Made by a program: the position numbers and the translations under genes. A stretch of 64,000 nt of DNA. Origin: Burkholderiaceae bacterium (GTDB lineage: Bacteria > Pseudomonadota > Gammaproteobacteria > Burkholderiales > Burkholderiaceae_E). Position 1 is the stretch's first letter; every line of letters starts with the position of its first letter. The notes under the pieces were generated by a model. That model was not told the DNA's origin. It was given only the letters and a program-made list of their open reading frames with translations, and did not search any database. Shown in pieces: positions 48,226-62,020 of this stretch. Where the stretch lies: assembly GCA_027493945.1 (NCBI GenBank), contig JAOSJU010000001.1:3096484-3160483 (forward strand), in the 5' to 3' direction.

Positions 48226-49706
48226 TCATCGCACGAGCACGAACCGGTATTTCGCCCCCGGCTGCCCCGGGCGCGACCAGGCGAACGGCAAATCGATTTC
48301 GCCGGCGACCCCGGCGCCTTCGCCCAGGCCGAGCGACACCGCGCGCTCGCGCAGCCAGGCTTCGTGGCCGGCGCCGGCGATCAACAGCAACGGCTCGCCC
48401 GCGACGACCTGCACCGGCGGCGCGCCGGTCGGCCAGGTTTCGACGCGGGCGCGTGTGAAACGCGTCCGAAGCACGCCGGCCATCACGCGATCGGATGCGA
48501 CGATCGTTCCGCGGCCTTCGTAGCCCTGCGCCTGCAGCGCCTGCGCGAGCGCCGCCGCGGGCTGGTTCAGGTCGCCCGGACGCCCGCGCCAGCCGTCGTA
48601 GAACGGCCGCAGCGTGAGCACCGTGAGGAACACGAGCGCGAAGCCGACCAGCACGCGCGCATAGGCGCGAAGACGCGGGTGCCCGTCGAGGTCGGTGCGG
48701 CAGCCGAACCAGATCAGCGGCGCCATGCACAGCAGCGGCTGCAGCCAGCGGCCCTTCACGTTGGCGACCCCGCCCAGCACCACCATCGCGGCCAGGAATG
48801 CCGCGAGCACCGCGAGGTAGCGCAGCCAGAAGAGGCACTGCGCGCTGCGCGGGCCGGCACTGCGCGCACGCCATGCGTCGCGGCCGAACACTGCGGCCCA
48901 CACGACGACCAGCACGACCAGCGTGCCGGCGATCGCTTCGACGAGACTGCCGAGCCCGCGCAGCGCGCCGACGACGGCCCCGGGCCGGGCCTCCATTTTC
49001 GCCAGCGTTCGCTCGCTGGCCATCTGCCAGTGGTCGAGCAGCCACCATGCGTGCGGCGCGACGACGACCAGCGCTACCACCCCGCTGGCGAGGATCCACG
49101 GGCTGCGCGCAACCGCACGCCCCTCGGACCGGCGAGCAGCGCCAGCGCGAGCGCCGCGAAGAACAGCGCGTAGCTGTACTTGGACAGGATGCCCAGCCCG
49201 GCGACGAGCCCGAGCAGCAGGTAGAGCGCCGCGCGGGGGCGCTCGACGAGCCGCAGCACGACGAGAATCGTCGCGCTCGCCAGCGTCGTCACCAGCACCG
49301 AATGGGTGAGGTCGCGGTGAGACTCCCAGCCGATGTGCGGGATCAGCAGCATGCTGGCCGATGCGAGCAGCGCCAGCCGCGCAGGCATCGCCCGAAGCGC
49401 CGCGAGGTACATGAACAGGTAGGTGAGCGCGATGAGGACGTTCTTCAGCAGCGCCAGCGAGAACACCGAGACGCCGGCCAGCTGGAACACGCCCCACTGC
49501 AGCCAGGTGTAGAGCGGCGGCTGCGCGCCGTAGCCGGCCGCGAGCCGCTGCGTCCACAGGGCCTGCTCGGCCTCGTCGAGCTCGAGCGCGCCGGAGACCA
49601 GCACCCGCGACAGCAGGTGCGCGCCGAAGTACAGCAGCATCAGCAGCAGCAGCTGCCGACCCGACGGCACGGCCGCGGCGCTCCTCGACGTGGCGCCGGC
49701 GTTCAT
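48226..49706 (-). CDS. GT39/ArnT-like membrane glycosyltransferase (frameshifted)
   Basis: About 493 residues with some eleven hydrophobic helices. The first periplasmic loop has LELDEAEQALW, including the acidic pair of lipid-sugar-using GT-C transferases; other features are GWESHRDLTHSVLVTTLASA and, in the second half, PHAWWLLDH. The frame breaks at about 49121-49128; one missing base would join LLAGP to EGRAVARSPWILASGVVALV. It probably transfers a sugar from a polyprenyl phosphate in the periplasm, for example to LPS. It diverges from the GT2 gene. Confidence 0.83.
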
Positions 49707-49765
49707 CGAAGCGAAGCCCGATCAGTCATCAGTTAACATTGTCCGCATCGCGCCGAGCCTCCCCC

Positions 49766-50799
49766 ATGCCCGATTCCCTCGCATCCGAAGCCGCCGTTGC
49801 GCATGCCACCGCCGACCCGGATGTCAGCATTGTCGTCCCCGTCTACAACGAGGTCGACAATCTGTCCGAACTGGTCGAGCGCATCGAACAGGCGATGCGC
49901 CCGTCCGGCCGCGCGTTCGAGCTGATCGCCGTCGACGACGGTTCGGGCGACGACAGCGCAGCGACGCTCGCCGAACTTGCCGCCGACCGCCCGTGGCTGC
50001 GGCCGGTGCTGCTGGCGCGCAATTATGGCCAATCGAGCGCGCTGCAGGCGGGTTTCGACCGCGTGCGCGGGCGCTATGTCGTCACGCTCGACGCCGACCT
50101 GCAGAACGACCCGCTCGACATTCCCGCGATGCTCGAGCGCCTCGATCGCGACGACGGCATCGACATGATCTCCGGCTGGCGCCAGCAGCGCCAGGACAAG
50201 GCGCTGTCGCGCAGGCTGCCGTCGGCGATCGCCAACCGGCTGATCTCGCGCAGCACCGGTGTGCACCTGCACGACTACGGCTGCGCGCTCAAGGCTTACC
50301 GGCGCGAGATCATCGATCGCATCCGGCTGTACGGCGAACTGCATCGCTTCATTCCGTCGCTCGCGCGCGACGCCGGCGCGCGCATCGCCGAGATGCCGGT
50401 GCGCCACCACCCGCGCACCCGGGGGTATCGAAGTACGGCATCGACCGCACCTTTCGCGTGATCCTCGACCTGGTGCTGATCGTCTTCTTCATGCGCTACC
50501 GCCAGCGTCCGCTGCACGCGTTCGGCGCGCTCGGACTGTGGCTCGCCGCGCCGGGAGCGCTGATCCTCGCCTGGCTGCTGGTGCTGAAGCTGGGCGGCGA
50601 GGACATCGGCGGCCGTCCGTTGCTGCTGGCCGGCGTGATGCTGCTGCTGATGGGCGTGCAACTGGTGGTCGCGGGGCTGGTCGGCGAATTGCTCACGCGC
50701 ATCTACCATGAGGCGGGCGGCACGCCGCAGTACTTCGTGCGCGAATTGCGTTCCGGCGAGCGTCGGCCCCGCGAGCGGCCAGCCGGGCGCGCGGCGTGA
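49766..50799 (+). CDS. GT2 polyprenyl-phosphate glycosyltransferase (ArnC/DPM-like, frameshifted)
   Basis: About 344 residues. Motifs: VSIVVPVYNEVDNLSELVER, IAVDDGSGDDS, LDADLQNDPLDIP and GWRQQRQDK. After residue 220 the frame breaks at a G5 run (50421-50425); one more G gives ...HHPRTRGVSKYGIDRTFRVI followed by two membrane helices (VILDLVLIVFFMRY and PGALILAWLLVLKL). ArnC-type enzymes put a sugar onto undecaprenyl phosphate, which a GT39 enzyme such as its divergent neighbour can use. The pair suggests modification of LPS or another glycan. Confidence 0.85.
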
Positions 50800-50830
50800 A
50801 TCGGCCGGCCGGATCCGCGCAGGCGCGCCG

Positions 50831-51814
50831 ATGACGCGCAAGCGCGCGACCGCCTGGGCGCGGGCCGTCGCCGCGCCGCTGCTGGTCGTGGCGATCCTCT
50901 GGTGGGCCGATCCGGGGCGTGTCGTTCAAGTGGTCGCCAACGCAAATCCCGCCTGGCTGCTCGCCGGGCTCGCGGCCTCGGCGCTGTCGAACTTCGTGTC
51001 GGCGCAGCGCTGGCGTGCACTGGCCGGCTGGCTCGGCCACCGCATCGGTGCCATCGCGGCCGCCGGCGTCTACTTCCGCGCCGTCGCGATCAACGCGCTG
51101 CTGCCCGGCGCGATCGTCGGCGGCGACGTCTATCGCGCGGTGGCGCTGAACCACCGTGGCCTGCCGGCGCTCGAAGCGGGCCTGTCGGTGTTCCTCGACC
51201 GGCTGAGCGGGCTCTGGATGCTGGTCGTGCTGGGCATGGTGGCCGCTGCCCGGGGCGTTGCCGACACTTCGGCGCAGGCGCTGGTGCCGGCAGCGCTGCG
51301 CGCGCCGGGGGCCGGCGCGCTGGCAACGCTGGCCGCATGCCTGCTCGCGGCGCCGGCGCTGGCGATCGTCGCATTGCGCAAGCTCGGGGCTGCGCTGGGC
51401 GGCCCCGCGGGGCCGCCCAGCGGCTGGCGGGCGCGGCTCGTCGCCGCCGCGAGGCGGCCAGGTGCCTGGTGTCAGTACGCGCTGCAGATCGTCGCATCGC
51501 TGGCGGTGCAGGTGCTGTCGATCGGCGCCTTCGCGCTGGGTGGCCACGCGCTGGGCATCGAGCTGGCTGCCCGGGGCTGGGCCGCCGCGGCAGTGCCCGT
51601 GTTCCTCATGGCGACGCTGCCGGTGAGCTTCGGCGGCTGGGGCACGCGCGAAGCCGCGGCCGTGGTCGCGCTGTCGGCGTTCGGCGTGCCGGCCGCGCCG
51701 GCCGTCGGCGCGTCGGTGCTCTACGGGCTCTTCGGGCTCACGCAGGCAGCGGCGGGCGGCTTGCTGCTCGCGCGGGATCCGCGGGAGACGCACCGCGCCA
51801 CAGCGCGGCAGTGA
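50831..51814 (+). CDS. AglD/YbhN-type (lysylphosphatidylglycerol synthase TM) flippase-like protein
   Basis: 327-residue membrane protein with about eight helices and the family signatures AINALLPGAIVGGDVYRAVA, AGLSVFLDRLSGLWMLVVLG and LPVSFGGWGTREAAAVVALS. Members of this group (UPF0104) are often next to glycosyltransferases and are thought to move lipid-linked intermediates. It ends 76 bases inside the convergent O-antigen ligase gene. Confidence 0.85.
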   Translation: MTRKRATAWARAVAAPLLVVAILWWADPGRVVQVVANANPAWLLAGLAASALSNFVSAQRWRALAGWLGHRIGAIAAAGVYFRAVAINALLPGAIVGGDVYRAVALNHRGLPALEAGLSVFLDRLSGLWMLVVLGMVAAARGVADTSAQALVPAALRAPGAGALATLAACLLAAPALAIVALRKLGAALGGPAGPPSGWRARLVAAARRPGAWCQYALQIVASLAVQVLSIGAFALGGHALGIELAARGWAAAAVPVFLMATLPVSFGGWGTREAAAVVALSAFGVPAAPAVGASVLYGLFGLTQAAAGGLLLARDPRETHRATARQ

Positions 51815-52994
51815 ACAGCATGTACATCATGCTGACGTTCGAGCGCAGCAGGTACGACTCGAGCAGGCAGATCGTGATCATCAGCACCGGCACCGCGCGG
51901 CGGATCCGTTCGCGCCCGTCGGCCGGACCGCGCCTTCGCAGCGGATAGCCGAGCACCAGCGCGAGCGCGATGCCGCCCGGCACCCCGGCGGCCGTCAGCG
52001 CGAACAGGTAATAGTTGTGCGGATTCCAGGCGGGCGCCCATTGCGGCGTGTGGATCGCGTTGACCCGCTCGTACTCCTTCGGATAGTCGCCGATGCCCAC
52101 GCCGAGCAGCGGATGCGCGGCGTAGATCCGCAGCGCGTTCATCACGTAGACGAGGCGCAGGCTTACCGAGCTCTCGGGCCGCTCCCGGTAATGGAAGAAG
52201 GTGTCGACCGCGTCGTCGACCCGGCTCTTGAAGTAGCTGTTGCCGTGGTAGCCGCCGACGAGGACGGCCGCCACGAGCGCGGCCGCCACTGACCCTGCAA
52301 CCAGCGGGCGGCGCGCAAACCGCTGGAACGCCAGCAGCATGAGCATCGCGAGAAAGCCCACCATTCCGGCGCGCCCGCCCGCGATCAGCAGGTTCAGCGT
52401 CGTCGCCGCGAGCAGCGCGCCGTAGACGAGGCGCCGGCGCGGCGTCGCCGAGTCGAACAGCAGGCGGTGCCCCGCGAGGTAGCCGGCCAGCGCCAGCACC
52501 GGCGTGTAGAAGATCCGGTCGACGAACGGCGCGGTGTCGCCGGGATCCTTGTTCACGCGGATGCCGCCGGGCAGGCTGGGCCAGTAATGGAGCTTCGCCC
52601 AGTTGTAGAACGCCAGCACCTCGCACAGCGCGATCGACGCGAGGAAGGCGGCCACGTAGCGCCCGAAATGCTCGCGCCGCGCGACGCTGAAGTAGAGCGG
52701 GAACAGCAGGAAGAACCTGTGCCGCTGCAGCGTCTGCCAGCCCCAGTCGAGGTCGTCGCTCCACAGCAGCGACAGCATCAGCACCCCGTAGCCGCCCAGC
52801 ACGATCCAGACCAGCGGCTCGGCGGCGAGCTCGCTCAGCTTCCGGCGCAGGCCCCCTTCGACCAGCCACAGCAGCAGCATCACTGCCGACAGCACGTGGG
52901 CCGGCGCCACCTGCACCGGGATGCAGAAGAAGACCGCGGCAAGCAGCCACGAATTGGCCAGCGGGATCCGCTCGCGCCATTGCGCGAGGCTCAC
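51738..52994 (-). CDS. waaL: O-antigen ligase (WaaL family)
   Basis: 418 residues, about eleven membrane helices with one large periplasmic loop. The loop carries SLRLVYVMNALRIYAAHPLL and GVGIGDYPKEYER, then WNPHNYYLFALTAAGVPGGI with the His needed for ligation. WaaL joins O-polysaccharide from undecaprenyl pyrophosphate to the lipid A core in the periplasm. It overlaps the sialyltransferase-like gene upstream by 4 bases (ATGA), so the two are probably co-translated. Confidence 0.87.
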   Translation of the reverse strand: MSLAQWRERIPLANSWLLAAVFFCIPVQVAPAHVLSAVMLLLWLVEGGLRRKLSELAAEPLVWIVLGGYGVLMLSLLWSDDLDWGWQTLQRHRFFLLFPLYFSVARREHFGRYVAAFLASIALCEVLAFYNWAKLHYWPSLPGGIRVNKDPGDTAPFVDRIFYTPVLALAGYLAGHRLLFDSATPRRRLVYGALLAATTLNLLIAGGRAGMVGFLAMLMLLAFQRFARRPLVAGSVAAALVAAVLVGGYHGNSYFKSRVDDAVDTFFHYRERPESSVSLRLVYVMNALRIYAAHPLLGVGIGDYPKEYERVNAIHTPQWAPAWNPHNYYLFALTAAGVPGGIALALVLGYPLRRRGPADGRERIRRAVPVLMITICLLESYLLRSNVSMMYMLFTAALWRGASPADPARAASRPPLPA

Positions 52995-54025
52995 GCGAAC
53001 TCCACGCCGCAGGCGGCGAACGCGCGCCGCATGTCCTCGCGCTCCTGCTGCGACTTGAACCGGACGCGCTGCCAGCCGAAGGCGACCACGCGCACGCGGG
53101 CCGGATAGATCTGCCGCGCCAGCAGCAGCGACGATGAGCGCACCCCGATCACCGCGTCATAGGGCGTTTGCGCCATGTGCGACTCCAGCGCGCCCGCCGG
53201 CTCGATCAGCCGGTAGTCGGGATGCGCGAGATCGTGCGCCGCGTCCTTCGGATGCGGTTTGTAGTCGACCCGCGAGAACCCCTCGGTCGCGAGCCATTGG
53301 CGCATGCGCGAGGCCACGTCCGAGACGTCGGTCGGCGACATCAGGCGAAACGCGGCCAGCGGCTGACCGATCACCAGCGCGCGGCGCTCGCCGGATTGCG
53401 GCCCGGCCTGCCGGATCGGATCGACGAGAGGCGGCAGCACCTGCACCTTGCCGGGCGGATACTCGTTCGGCAGTCCGTGCACGACGTAGATGCGATCGCA
53501 GAACCTGGCATCCGAGCCGATGCGATCGCCGCCGAAACACTGGTAGTCGAGTTCCGGCGCGAACAGCCGCCGCAACCTGCGCGGATACTGCAGCAGGCGC
53601 TTGACCAGCGACAGCGGATAGCGGCGGATGCTGAGCAGCCCGTCGGGAAGGATGCGCGCGTGCATCTCGCTCGCGCCGCAGGCCATCGGCAGCCCGCGCA
53701 GGAAGTAGTTGATCGCCTCGGTGTCGTAGACCGCACTGTGCAGGATCAATCGTTCGCACGGACCGGCCAGGCCTGCCACCAGCCGGATGTTCTCCCGCAG
53801 GCGGCGGTGGCGCCCGAACGCGCCCGGAAGCGGCTCCAGGCGCGGCCAGGCCATGTAGCTGCAGGCATCCCACTCGTCGGCCTCGACCACGCCTTCGAGT
53901 CCTGGCTTGTACCACATGAGCACCTGCCGCGCACCACGCTCGAACTCGCCGGCGATGCGCCGGGCCGCGAGGTATTGCAGCGGAGATGCGACGAAGTAGA
54001 CGGCGACCGTGTGGGGTCGACTCAT
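52991..54025 (-). CDS. Sialyltransferase-like (GT52/polysialyltransferase-type) glycosyltransferase
   Basis: 344 residues. The N-terminus MSRPHTVAVYFVASPLQYLA, followed by LILHSAVYDTEAINYF, and the nucleotide-sugar site DYKPHPKDAAHDL with later GVRSSSLLLARQIYP resemble bacterial sialyltransferases of families GT52/GT38 (the 'HP' motif and an S/SS motif). It could also be a related glycosyl- or phosphotransferase of another sugar. Coupled to waaL, it probably decorates LPS or a capsule. No sialic acid synthesis genes (neuABC) are in view. Confidence 0.68.
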   Translation of the reverse strand: MSRPHTVAVYFVASPLQYLAARRIAGEFERGARQVLMWYKPGLEGVVEADEWDACSYMAWPRLEPLPGAFGRHRRLRENIRLVAGLAGPCERLILHSAVYDTEAINYFLRGLPMACGASEMHARILPDGLLSIRRYPLSLVKRLLQYPRRLRRLFAPELDYQCFGGDRIGSDARFCDRIYVVHGLPNEYPPGKVQVLPPLVDPIRQAGPQSGERRALVIGQPLAAFRLMSPTDVSDVASRMRQWLATEGFSRVDYKPHPKDAAHDLAHPDYRLIEPAGALESHMAQTPYDAVIGVRSSSLLLARQIYPARVRVVAFGWQRVRFKSQQEREDMRRAFAACGVEFA

Positions 54026-54135
54026 GCGAATGACTGGCCGGATGGCTGAACGCAGCCGAGATGCTACCCGTTTGCGGCGACGACCTTCCCGTGCGCCGGA
54101 TCGCCGGCGCGCGAACGGGTGCCAATGGGGCCGAC

Positions 54136-54163
54136 GGGGCCGACCACCCCCTTCGCCGGCCCC
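54136..54163 (-). terminator. Possible hairpin downstream of catalase
   Basis: GGGGCCG pairs with CGGCCCC across a 14-base loop, 13 bases after the catalase stop. There is no T-tract, so this is a weak candidate. Confidence 0.3.
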
Positions 54164-54175
54164 GCCTCACGCCGC

Positions 54176-55618
54176 TCAGCCTCCGATGCCCAGCGCCTTC
54201 GCCACGCCCGCGCCGTACGCGGGATCGCACTTCGAGCAGTTCCCGACGTGTCGGCGCTTGATTTCGAGCGGCGCATCGCCCATGGCGCGTGCGGTGTTAT
54301 CGAACAGCGCCTGCTGCTGCGCCGGTGTCATCAGACGGAACAGCGCCCGCGGCTGCGAGTAATAGTCGTCGTCGTCCTCGCGGTAGTTCCAGTGGTCGGC
54401 CGCACCGTCGAGCGCCAGCGGCGGCTCGCGGAAGTCGGGCTGCTCCTGCCACTCGCCGTAGCTGTTGGGCTCGTAGCCGAGAGCACCGCCGGCATTGCCG
54501 TCCACCCGCATCGCGCCGTCGCGGTGGTAGCTGTGAAACGGACACTTCGGCGCATTCACCGGAATCTGGTAGTGGTTCACGCCGAGCCGGTAGCGCTGCG
54601 CGTCGCCGTACGAGAACAGCCGGCCCTGCAGCATCTTGTCGGGCGAGAAGCCGATGCCCGGCACCACGTTGCCCGGGTTGAACGCCGCCTGCTCGACGTC
54701 GGCGAAGTAGTTCTCCGGGTTCCGGTTCAGCTCGAGCACACCGACCTCGATCAGCGGGTAGTCCTTGTGCGGCCAGACCTTGGTCAGGTCGAACGGGTGG
54801 TACGGCACCTTCGCCGCGTCCTTTTCGGGCATCACCTGCACGCACATCGTCCAGCGCGGGAAGTCCTTGCGCTCGATCGCGTCGTAGAGGTCGCGCTGCG
54901 CGCTCTCGCGATCCTTTCCGATCAATGCCTCGGCCTCGGCGTCGGTCAGGTTCCGGATCCCCTGCTGCGTCGTGAAGTGGAACTTGACCCAGTGGCGTTC
55001 GTTGCTCGCGCTGATGAAGCTGAAGGCATGCGATCCGAAGCCGTGCATGTGCCGGTACGAGGCCGGGATGCCGCGGTCGCTCATCACGATCGTCACCTGG
55101 TGCAGCGCCTCGGGCAGCGAGGTCCAGAAGTCCCAGTTGTTCCTCGCGCTGCGCAAGTTGGTGCGCGGATCGCGCTTGACCGCGTGGTTGAGGTCCGGAA
55201 ACTTCAGCGGATCGCGCATGAAGAACACCGGCGTGTTGTTGCCGACCAGATCCCAGTTGCCTTCCTCGGTGTAGAACTTCACCGCAAAGCCGCGGATGTC
55301 GCGCTCGGCATCGGCCGCGCCGCGCTCGCCCGCCACGGTCGAGAAGCGCGCAAACACGTCGGTCTTCTTGCCGACCTTCGAGAACAACTTCGCCCGCGTG
55401 AATCGGGTGATGTCGTGCGTCACGGTGAACGTGCCGAACGCCCCCGACCCCTTCGCGTGCATGCGCCGCTCCGGAATCACCTCGCGGTCGAAGTGCGCGA
55501 GCTTCTCGAGGAACCAGACATCCTGCAGCAGTTGCGGCCCGCGCGGGCCCGCGGTCAGCACGTTCTGGTTGTCGGGTACCGGCGCGCCGCCGGTGGTGGT
55601 GAGTTTCTTGCCGGTCAT
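54176..55618 (-). CDS. katA: Heme catalase (clade 3, small subunit)
   Basis: 480 residues. The distal His54 is in [19 protein letters not shown], the conserved Asn in [12 protein letters not shown], and the proximal heme-ligating Tyr in [15 protein letters not shown]. Starts [20 protein letters not shown], typical for cytoplasmic KatA. It degrades H2O2. The C-terminal [16 protein letters not shown] is normal for the clade. No oxyR is seen adjacent. Confidence 0.95.
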   Translation of the reverse strand: MTGKKLTTTGGAPVPDNQNVLTAGPRGPQLLQDVWFLEKLAHFDREVIPERRMHAKGSGAFGTFTVTHDITRFTRAKLFSKVGKKTDVFARFSTVAGERGAADAERDIRGFAVKFYTEEGNWDLVGNNTPVFFMRDPLKFPDLNHAVKRDPRTNLRSARNNWDFWTSLPEALHQVTIVMSDRGIPASYRHMHGFGSHAFSFISASNERHWVKFHFTTQQGIRNLTDAEAEALIGKDRESAQRDLYDAIERKDFPRWTMCVQVMPEKDAAKVPYHPFDLTKVWPHKDYPLIEVGVLELNRNPENYFADVEQAAFNPGNVVPGIGFSPDKMLQGRLFSYGDAQRYRLGVNHYQIPVNAPKCPFHSYHRDGAMRVDGNAGGALGYEPNSYGEWQEQPDFREPPLALDGAADHWNYREDDDDYYSQPRALFRLMTPAQQQALFDNTARAMGDAPLEIKRRHVGNCSKCDPAYGAGVAKALGIGG

Positions 55619-55710
55619 GACTGTGCTCCCTGTCGCCGGAGGTGGAGCAGCCAGTCTAGGCCAGTCAAGTCAATGGATCCAATCGAACGTTACGATGCAC
55701 CCAATAGACC

Positions 55711-56524
55711 TCAGCTATGAACCGCGCTCCCTGTGGCGCGGTCAGCAGCCCGCAGCATCCGCCCGATCGCCCACGATGCTGCGGCCAGCCCCATCGCAGC
55801 AGTCACGGTGACCAGCGAGCCGTAGCCGGCGCAGCCGAGCGGCGCTCCGCCGTGTCCACTCTCGCCGCCGCGCGAGTCAGGCTCGCATGCCGCCTCGCGC
55901 GCCGCGCGACCGAGATGCTCGTCGGAGTAGATCGCCTCGACGCGAAAGCGCTTCGCCGCGTCGCGCGGGAAACCATGCTCGCGGCGCAGCCGTGCGCGCA
56001 CCGAGGCCAGCAGCGCGTCGCCCTTCGTGCGCGCGAGGTCGTCGCGCCGCAGGCTGCAGCGGATCGGTACGCCCGCCGGCGCCGCCGCAGACGACGATCG
56101 GCTGCCGGCGCCGGCGCATGCAGGCGATCAGCGCCGCTTTCTCGCGCGGCGCGTCGATCGCGTCGACGACCAGCGCGCCCTCGGGCACGAGGCGCTCGAC
56201 GTTCTCCGCAGTCACGAAATCGTCGATCGCGCGCACCCGGCAATCGGGCGAGATGTCGGCGATGCGCTCGCGCATCACGTCGGCTTTCGCCGCGCCCAGC
56301 GTCGAGCCGAGCGCGTGCACCTGCCGGTTCACGTTGGATTCGGCAACGTGGTCGAGGTCGATCAGCGTGAGGAGCCCCACGCCCGAGCGCGCCAGCGCCT
56401 CGGCCGCCCAGGACCCGACCCCGCCCACGCCGATCACGCAGACGTGCGCGCGCGCCAGCGCCGCCAGCGCACCGCCGCCGTAGATGCGCGCGACGCCGCC
56501 GAAGCGCCGCGCGGCATCGGCCAT
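55711..56524 (-). CDS. tcdA: TcdA/CsdL, tRNA threonylcarbamoyladenosine dehydratase (frameshifted)
   Basis: About 270 residues, E1-like ThiF fold. Near the N-terminus ARIYGGGALAALARAHVCVI-type start is followed by the ATP site GVGGVGSWAAEALARSGVG, then VDAIDAPREKAALIACMRRR. At a C3 run (56072-56074) the frame breaks: removing one base continues GVPIRCSLRRDDLARTKGDA and LLASVRARLRREHGFPRDAA to a C-terminal membrane helix. It makes cyclic t6A at tRNA position 37. This is a housekeeping gene, so the break is a good indicator of a sequence error. Confidence 0.87.
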
Positions 56525-56534
56525 GGCCGGCTCC

Positions 56535-57315
56535 TCAGAAGGTGCCGGGATACGCACCGCCGTCGATCAGCAGGTTCTGCCCCGAGATCCATCCCGCCTG
56601 CGCGCTGCACAGGAACGCGCAGGCCTGGCCGAACTCGTACGGATCGCCGATGCGGCCGGCGGGAATCGTGGCGAGCCGCTTGCGCAGCGCTTCGTCGTAG
56701 CCGATGCCCTGCGCCTTCGCCTGCGCGCCGACGATGCTGCGCACCCGATCGGTGTCGTGGAAGCCCGGCAGCAGGTTGTTGATCGTGACGTTGTGCGCCA
56801 CGGTCGTGCGTGCCAGGCCGCCAACGAAACCGGTGAGCCCGGAGCGCGCGCCGTTGGACAGGCCGAGCACGTCGATCGGCGCCTTCACCGCCGCGGAGGT
56901 GACGTTGACGATGCGCCCGAAGCGCCGCGCGATCATCGGATCGACGGTGGCCTTGATCAGCTCGATCGGCGTGAGCATGTTCGCGTCGAGCGCCGCGACC
57001 CAGTCGTCGCGCGTGAACTTGCGGAAGTCGCCGGGCGGCGGGCCGCCCGCGTTGGTCACCGAGGATGTCCACCTGCGGGCACGCCGACAGCGCCTCTTCG
57101 CGACCCGCCGGCGTCGTGATGTCGCAGGCCACCGCCACGACCGTGACGCCGGTGTCGTCGCCGATGCGCTGCGCCGCCTCGGCCAGCGGCCCCGGCGTGC
57201 GCGCGTTGATCACCAGGTTCACGCCTTCGCGTGCCAGCGACAGCGCGCAGCCGTATCCGAGCCCCTTGCTGGCGCCGCAGACGAGCGCCCACTTGCCGGC
57301 TATGCCGAGATCCAT
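56535..57315 (-). CDS. SDR-family oxidoreductase lacking the canonical YxxxK (frameshifted)
   Basis: About 259 residues. The Rossmann start is ALVCGASKGLGYGCALSLAR, the NAG motif VTNAGGPPPGDF and the Ser in IVNVTSAAVKAP. In place of Tyr-x3-Lys, the sequence after that Ser reads LGLSNGARSGL, i.e. Ser-x3-Arg. A single extra C at 57059-57060 splits the frame before VTNAGG; removing it restores CPQVDILVTNAGG. FabG-like in outline, but without the usual catalytic pair the reaction is uncertain. Neighbours give no pathway. Confidence 0.82.
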
Positions 57316-57416
57316 CTTCGAACTCCTGACCGCAAAACGCGATGGTGCCACGCGCGCGGCGCGCGGCCCGCGGCGCGCCGCGCCCCTCGCGCGAAGCGCC
57401 CGTCGGCGGCCGCGGC

Positions 57417-58957
57417 TCAGCGCTTCCTGCTGCCGCCAAGCAGCGTGCCGAGCACGCCGCGGATGATCTCCCGGCCGAGCGACGAGCCGATCGAGCGCGC
57501 CGCGCTCTTGGCCATCGCCTCGATGGCGGAATCCTTGCGGCCACTGCCGGTCAGCACGCCGCCCAGCGCATCCTTCAGCGCACCGCCGATGCCGCCGCCC
57601 TCGCCGCCGGCGGCGCCACCCGGCTGGGCCCCGCCCGGCTGGGCCCCGCCCGGCTGTCCTGCCGCCTGCGCGCCGCCCTTCACCGCGCGACCCTTCAGCA
57701 TCTCGTAGGCCGACTCGCGGTCCTGCGGCTTGTCGTAGATGCCGGCGACGATCGATCCCTGGATCAGCGCCGCGCGCTCGGCATCGGTGATCGGGCCGAT
57801 CCGCGACGCGGGCGGTGCGACGAACGCGCGCTCGACCATGTTCGGGCGGCCCTTCTCGTCGAGCAGCGACACCAGCGCCTCGCCCACGCCGAGCTCGGTG
57901 ATCGCCTTTTCGGTGTCGAACGCCGGATTGGCGCGCATCGTCTCGGCAGTGGCGCGCACGGCCTTCTGGTCGCGCGCGGTGAACGCGCGCAGCGCATGCT
58001 GGACGCGATTGCCCAGTTGGCCGAGCACCGTGTCGGGCACGTCGATCGGATTCTGCGTGACGAAGTAGACGCCGACGCCCTTCGAGCGGATCAGCCGCAC
58101 CAGTTGCTCGACCTTGTCGAGCAGCGCCTTCGGCGCGTCGCTGAACAGCAGGTGCGCCTCGTCGAAGAAGAACACCAGCCGCGGCTTGTCGCGGTCACCC
58201 ACCTCGGGCAACTGCTCGAACAGTTCCGACAGCAGCCACAGCAGGAAGGTCGCATACAGCCTGGGCGCGTTGAGCAGCCGGTCTGCGGCCAGGACGTTGA
58301 CCACGCCGCGGCCCTGCGCATCGGTCTGCATCAGGTCGGCGATGTTCAGCATCGGTTCGCCGAAGAAGCGGTCGGCGCCCTGCTGGTCGAGCGTGAGCAG
58401 CCCGCGCTGGATCGCGCCGATCGAGGCCGCCGACACGTTGCCGTATTCGGTGGTGAACTCGCGCGCGCTGTCGCCCACGTACTGCAGCATCGCGCGCAGG
58501 TCTTTCGCATCGAGCAGCAGCAGCCCGCGCTCGTCGGCGATCTTGAAGACCAGGTGCAGCACGCCCTCCTGGGTGTCGTTCAGCCCGAGCATTCGCGACA
58601 GCAGCAGCGGCCCCATGTCGGAGACGGTGGCGCGCAGCGGGTGTCCCTTCTCGCCGTAGACATCCCACAACGCGACGGGCGCCCCGGCGAACCCGGGCAC
58701 CGCGAAGCCGAGCCGGTCGAGCCGCTCCTTCAGCTTCGGCGACAGCGTGCCGGGCTGCGAGATGCCGGCGAGATCGCCCTTCACGTCGGCGGCGAACACC
58801 GGCACGCCGATCGACGAGAAGCGCTCGGCGAGCACCGGAGCGTCACCGTCTTGCCGGTGCCGGTGGCGCCGGTGACCAGGCCGTGACGGTTGCCCATCGC
58901 CGGCAGCAGGCACAGCTCGGCGTGGTCGTTGCGGGCTATCAGCAGGGGATCGGCCAT
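57417..58957 (-). CDS. HerA/DUF853-type ATPase (YjgR family, frameshifted)
   Basis: About 513 residues. Walker A is GATGTGKTV, Walker B in [16 protein letters not shown] and an arginine-finger-like [20 protein letters not shown]. The frame breaks near 58836-58840 right after KTVTL; one missing base continues [20 protein letters not shown]. The C-terminal low-complexity segment ([14 protein letters not shown]) derives from a 15-base DNA repeat. YjgR proteins are hexameric ATPases of unclear role. The gene diverges from yebC. Confidence 0.86.
57621..57656. repeat. 15-base tandem repeat inside the DUF853 gene
   Basis: CGGCTGGGCCCCGCC occurs twice in tandem (57621-57635, 57636-57650) plus a partial third copy (57651-57656); it encodes GGAQP repeats in the linker. 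Confidence 0.85.
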
Positions 58958-59048
58958 GGTCGCGATGCTAGAATTCGAGGTTCGTCTGTGCGGGTATTCG
59001 AACACGGCCGCGCCCGCTCAGCAAGCGCGGCCGCCACGTGAGGGAGCA

Positions 59049-62001
<2,953 letters not shown>

Positions 62002-62020
62002 TCGCACTACGAGCCCCCGC

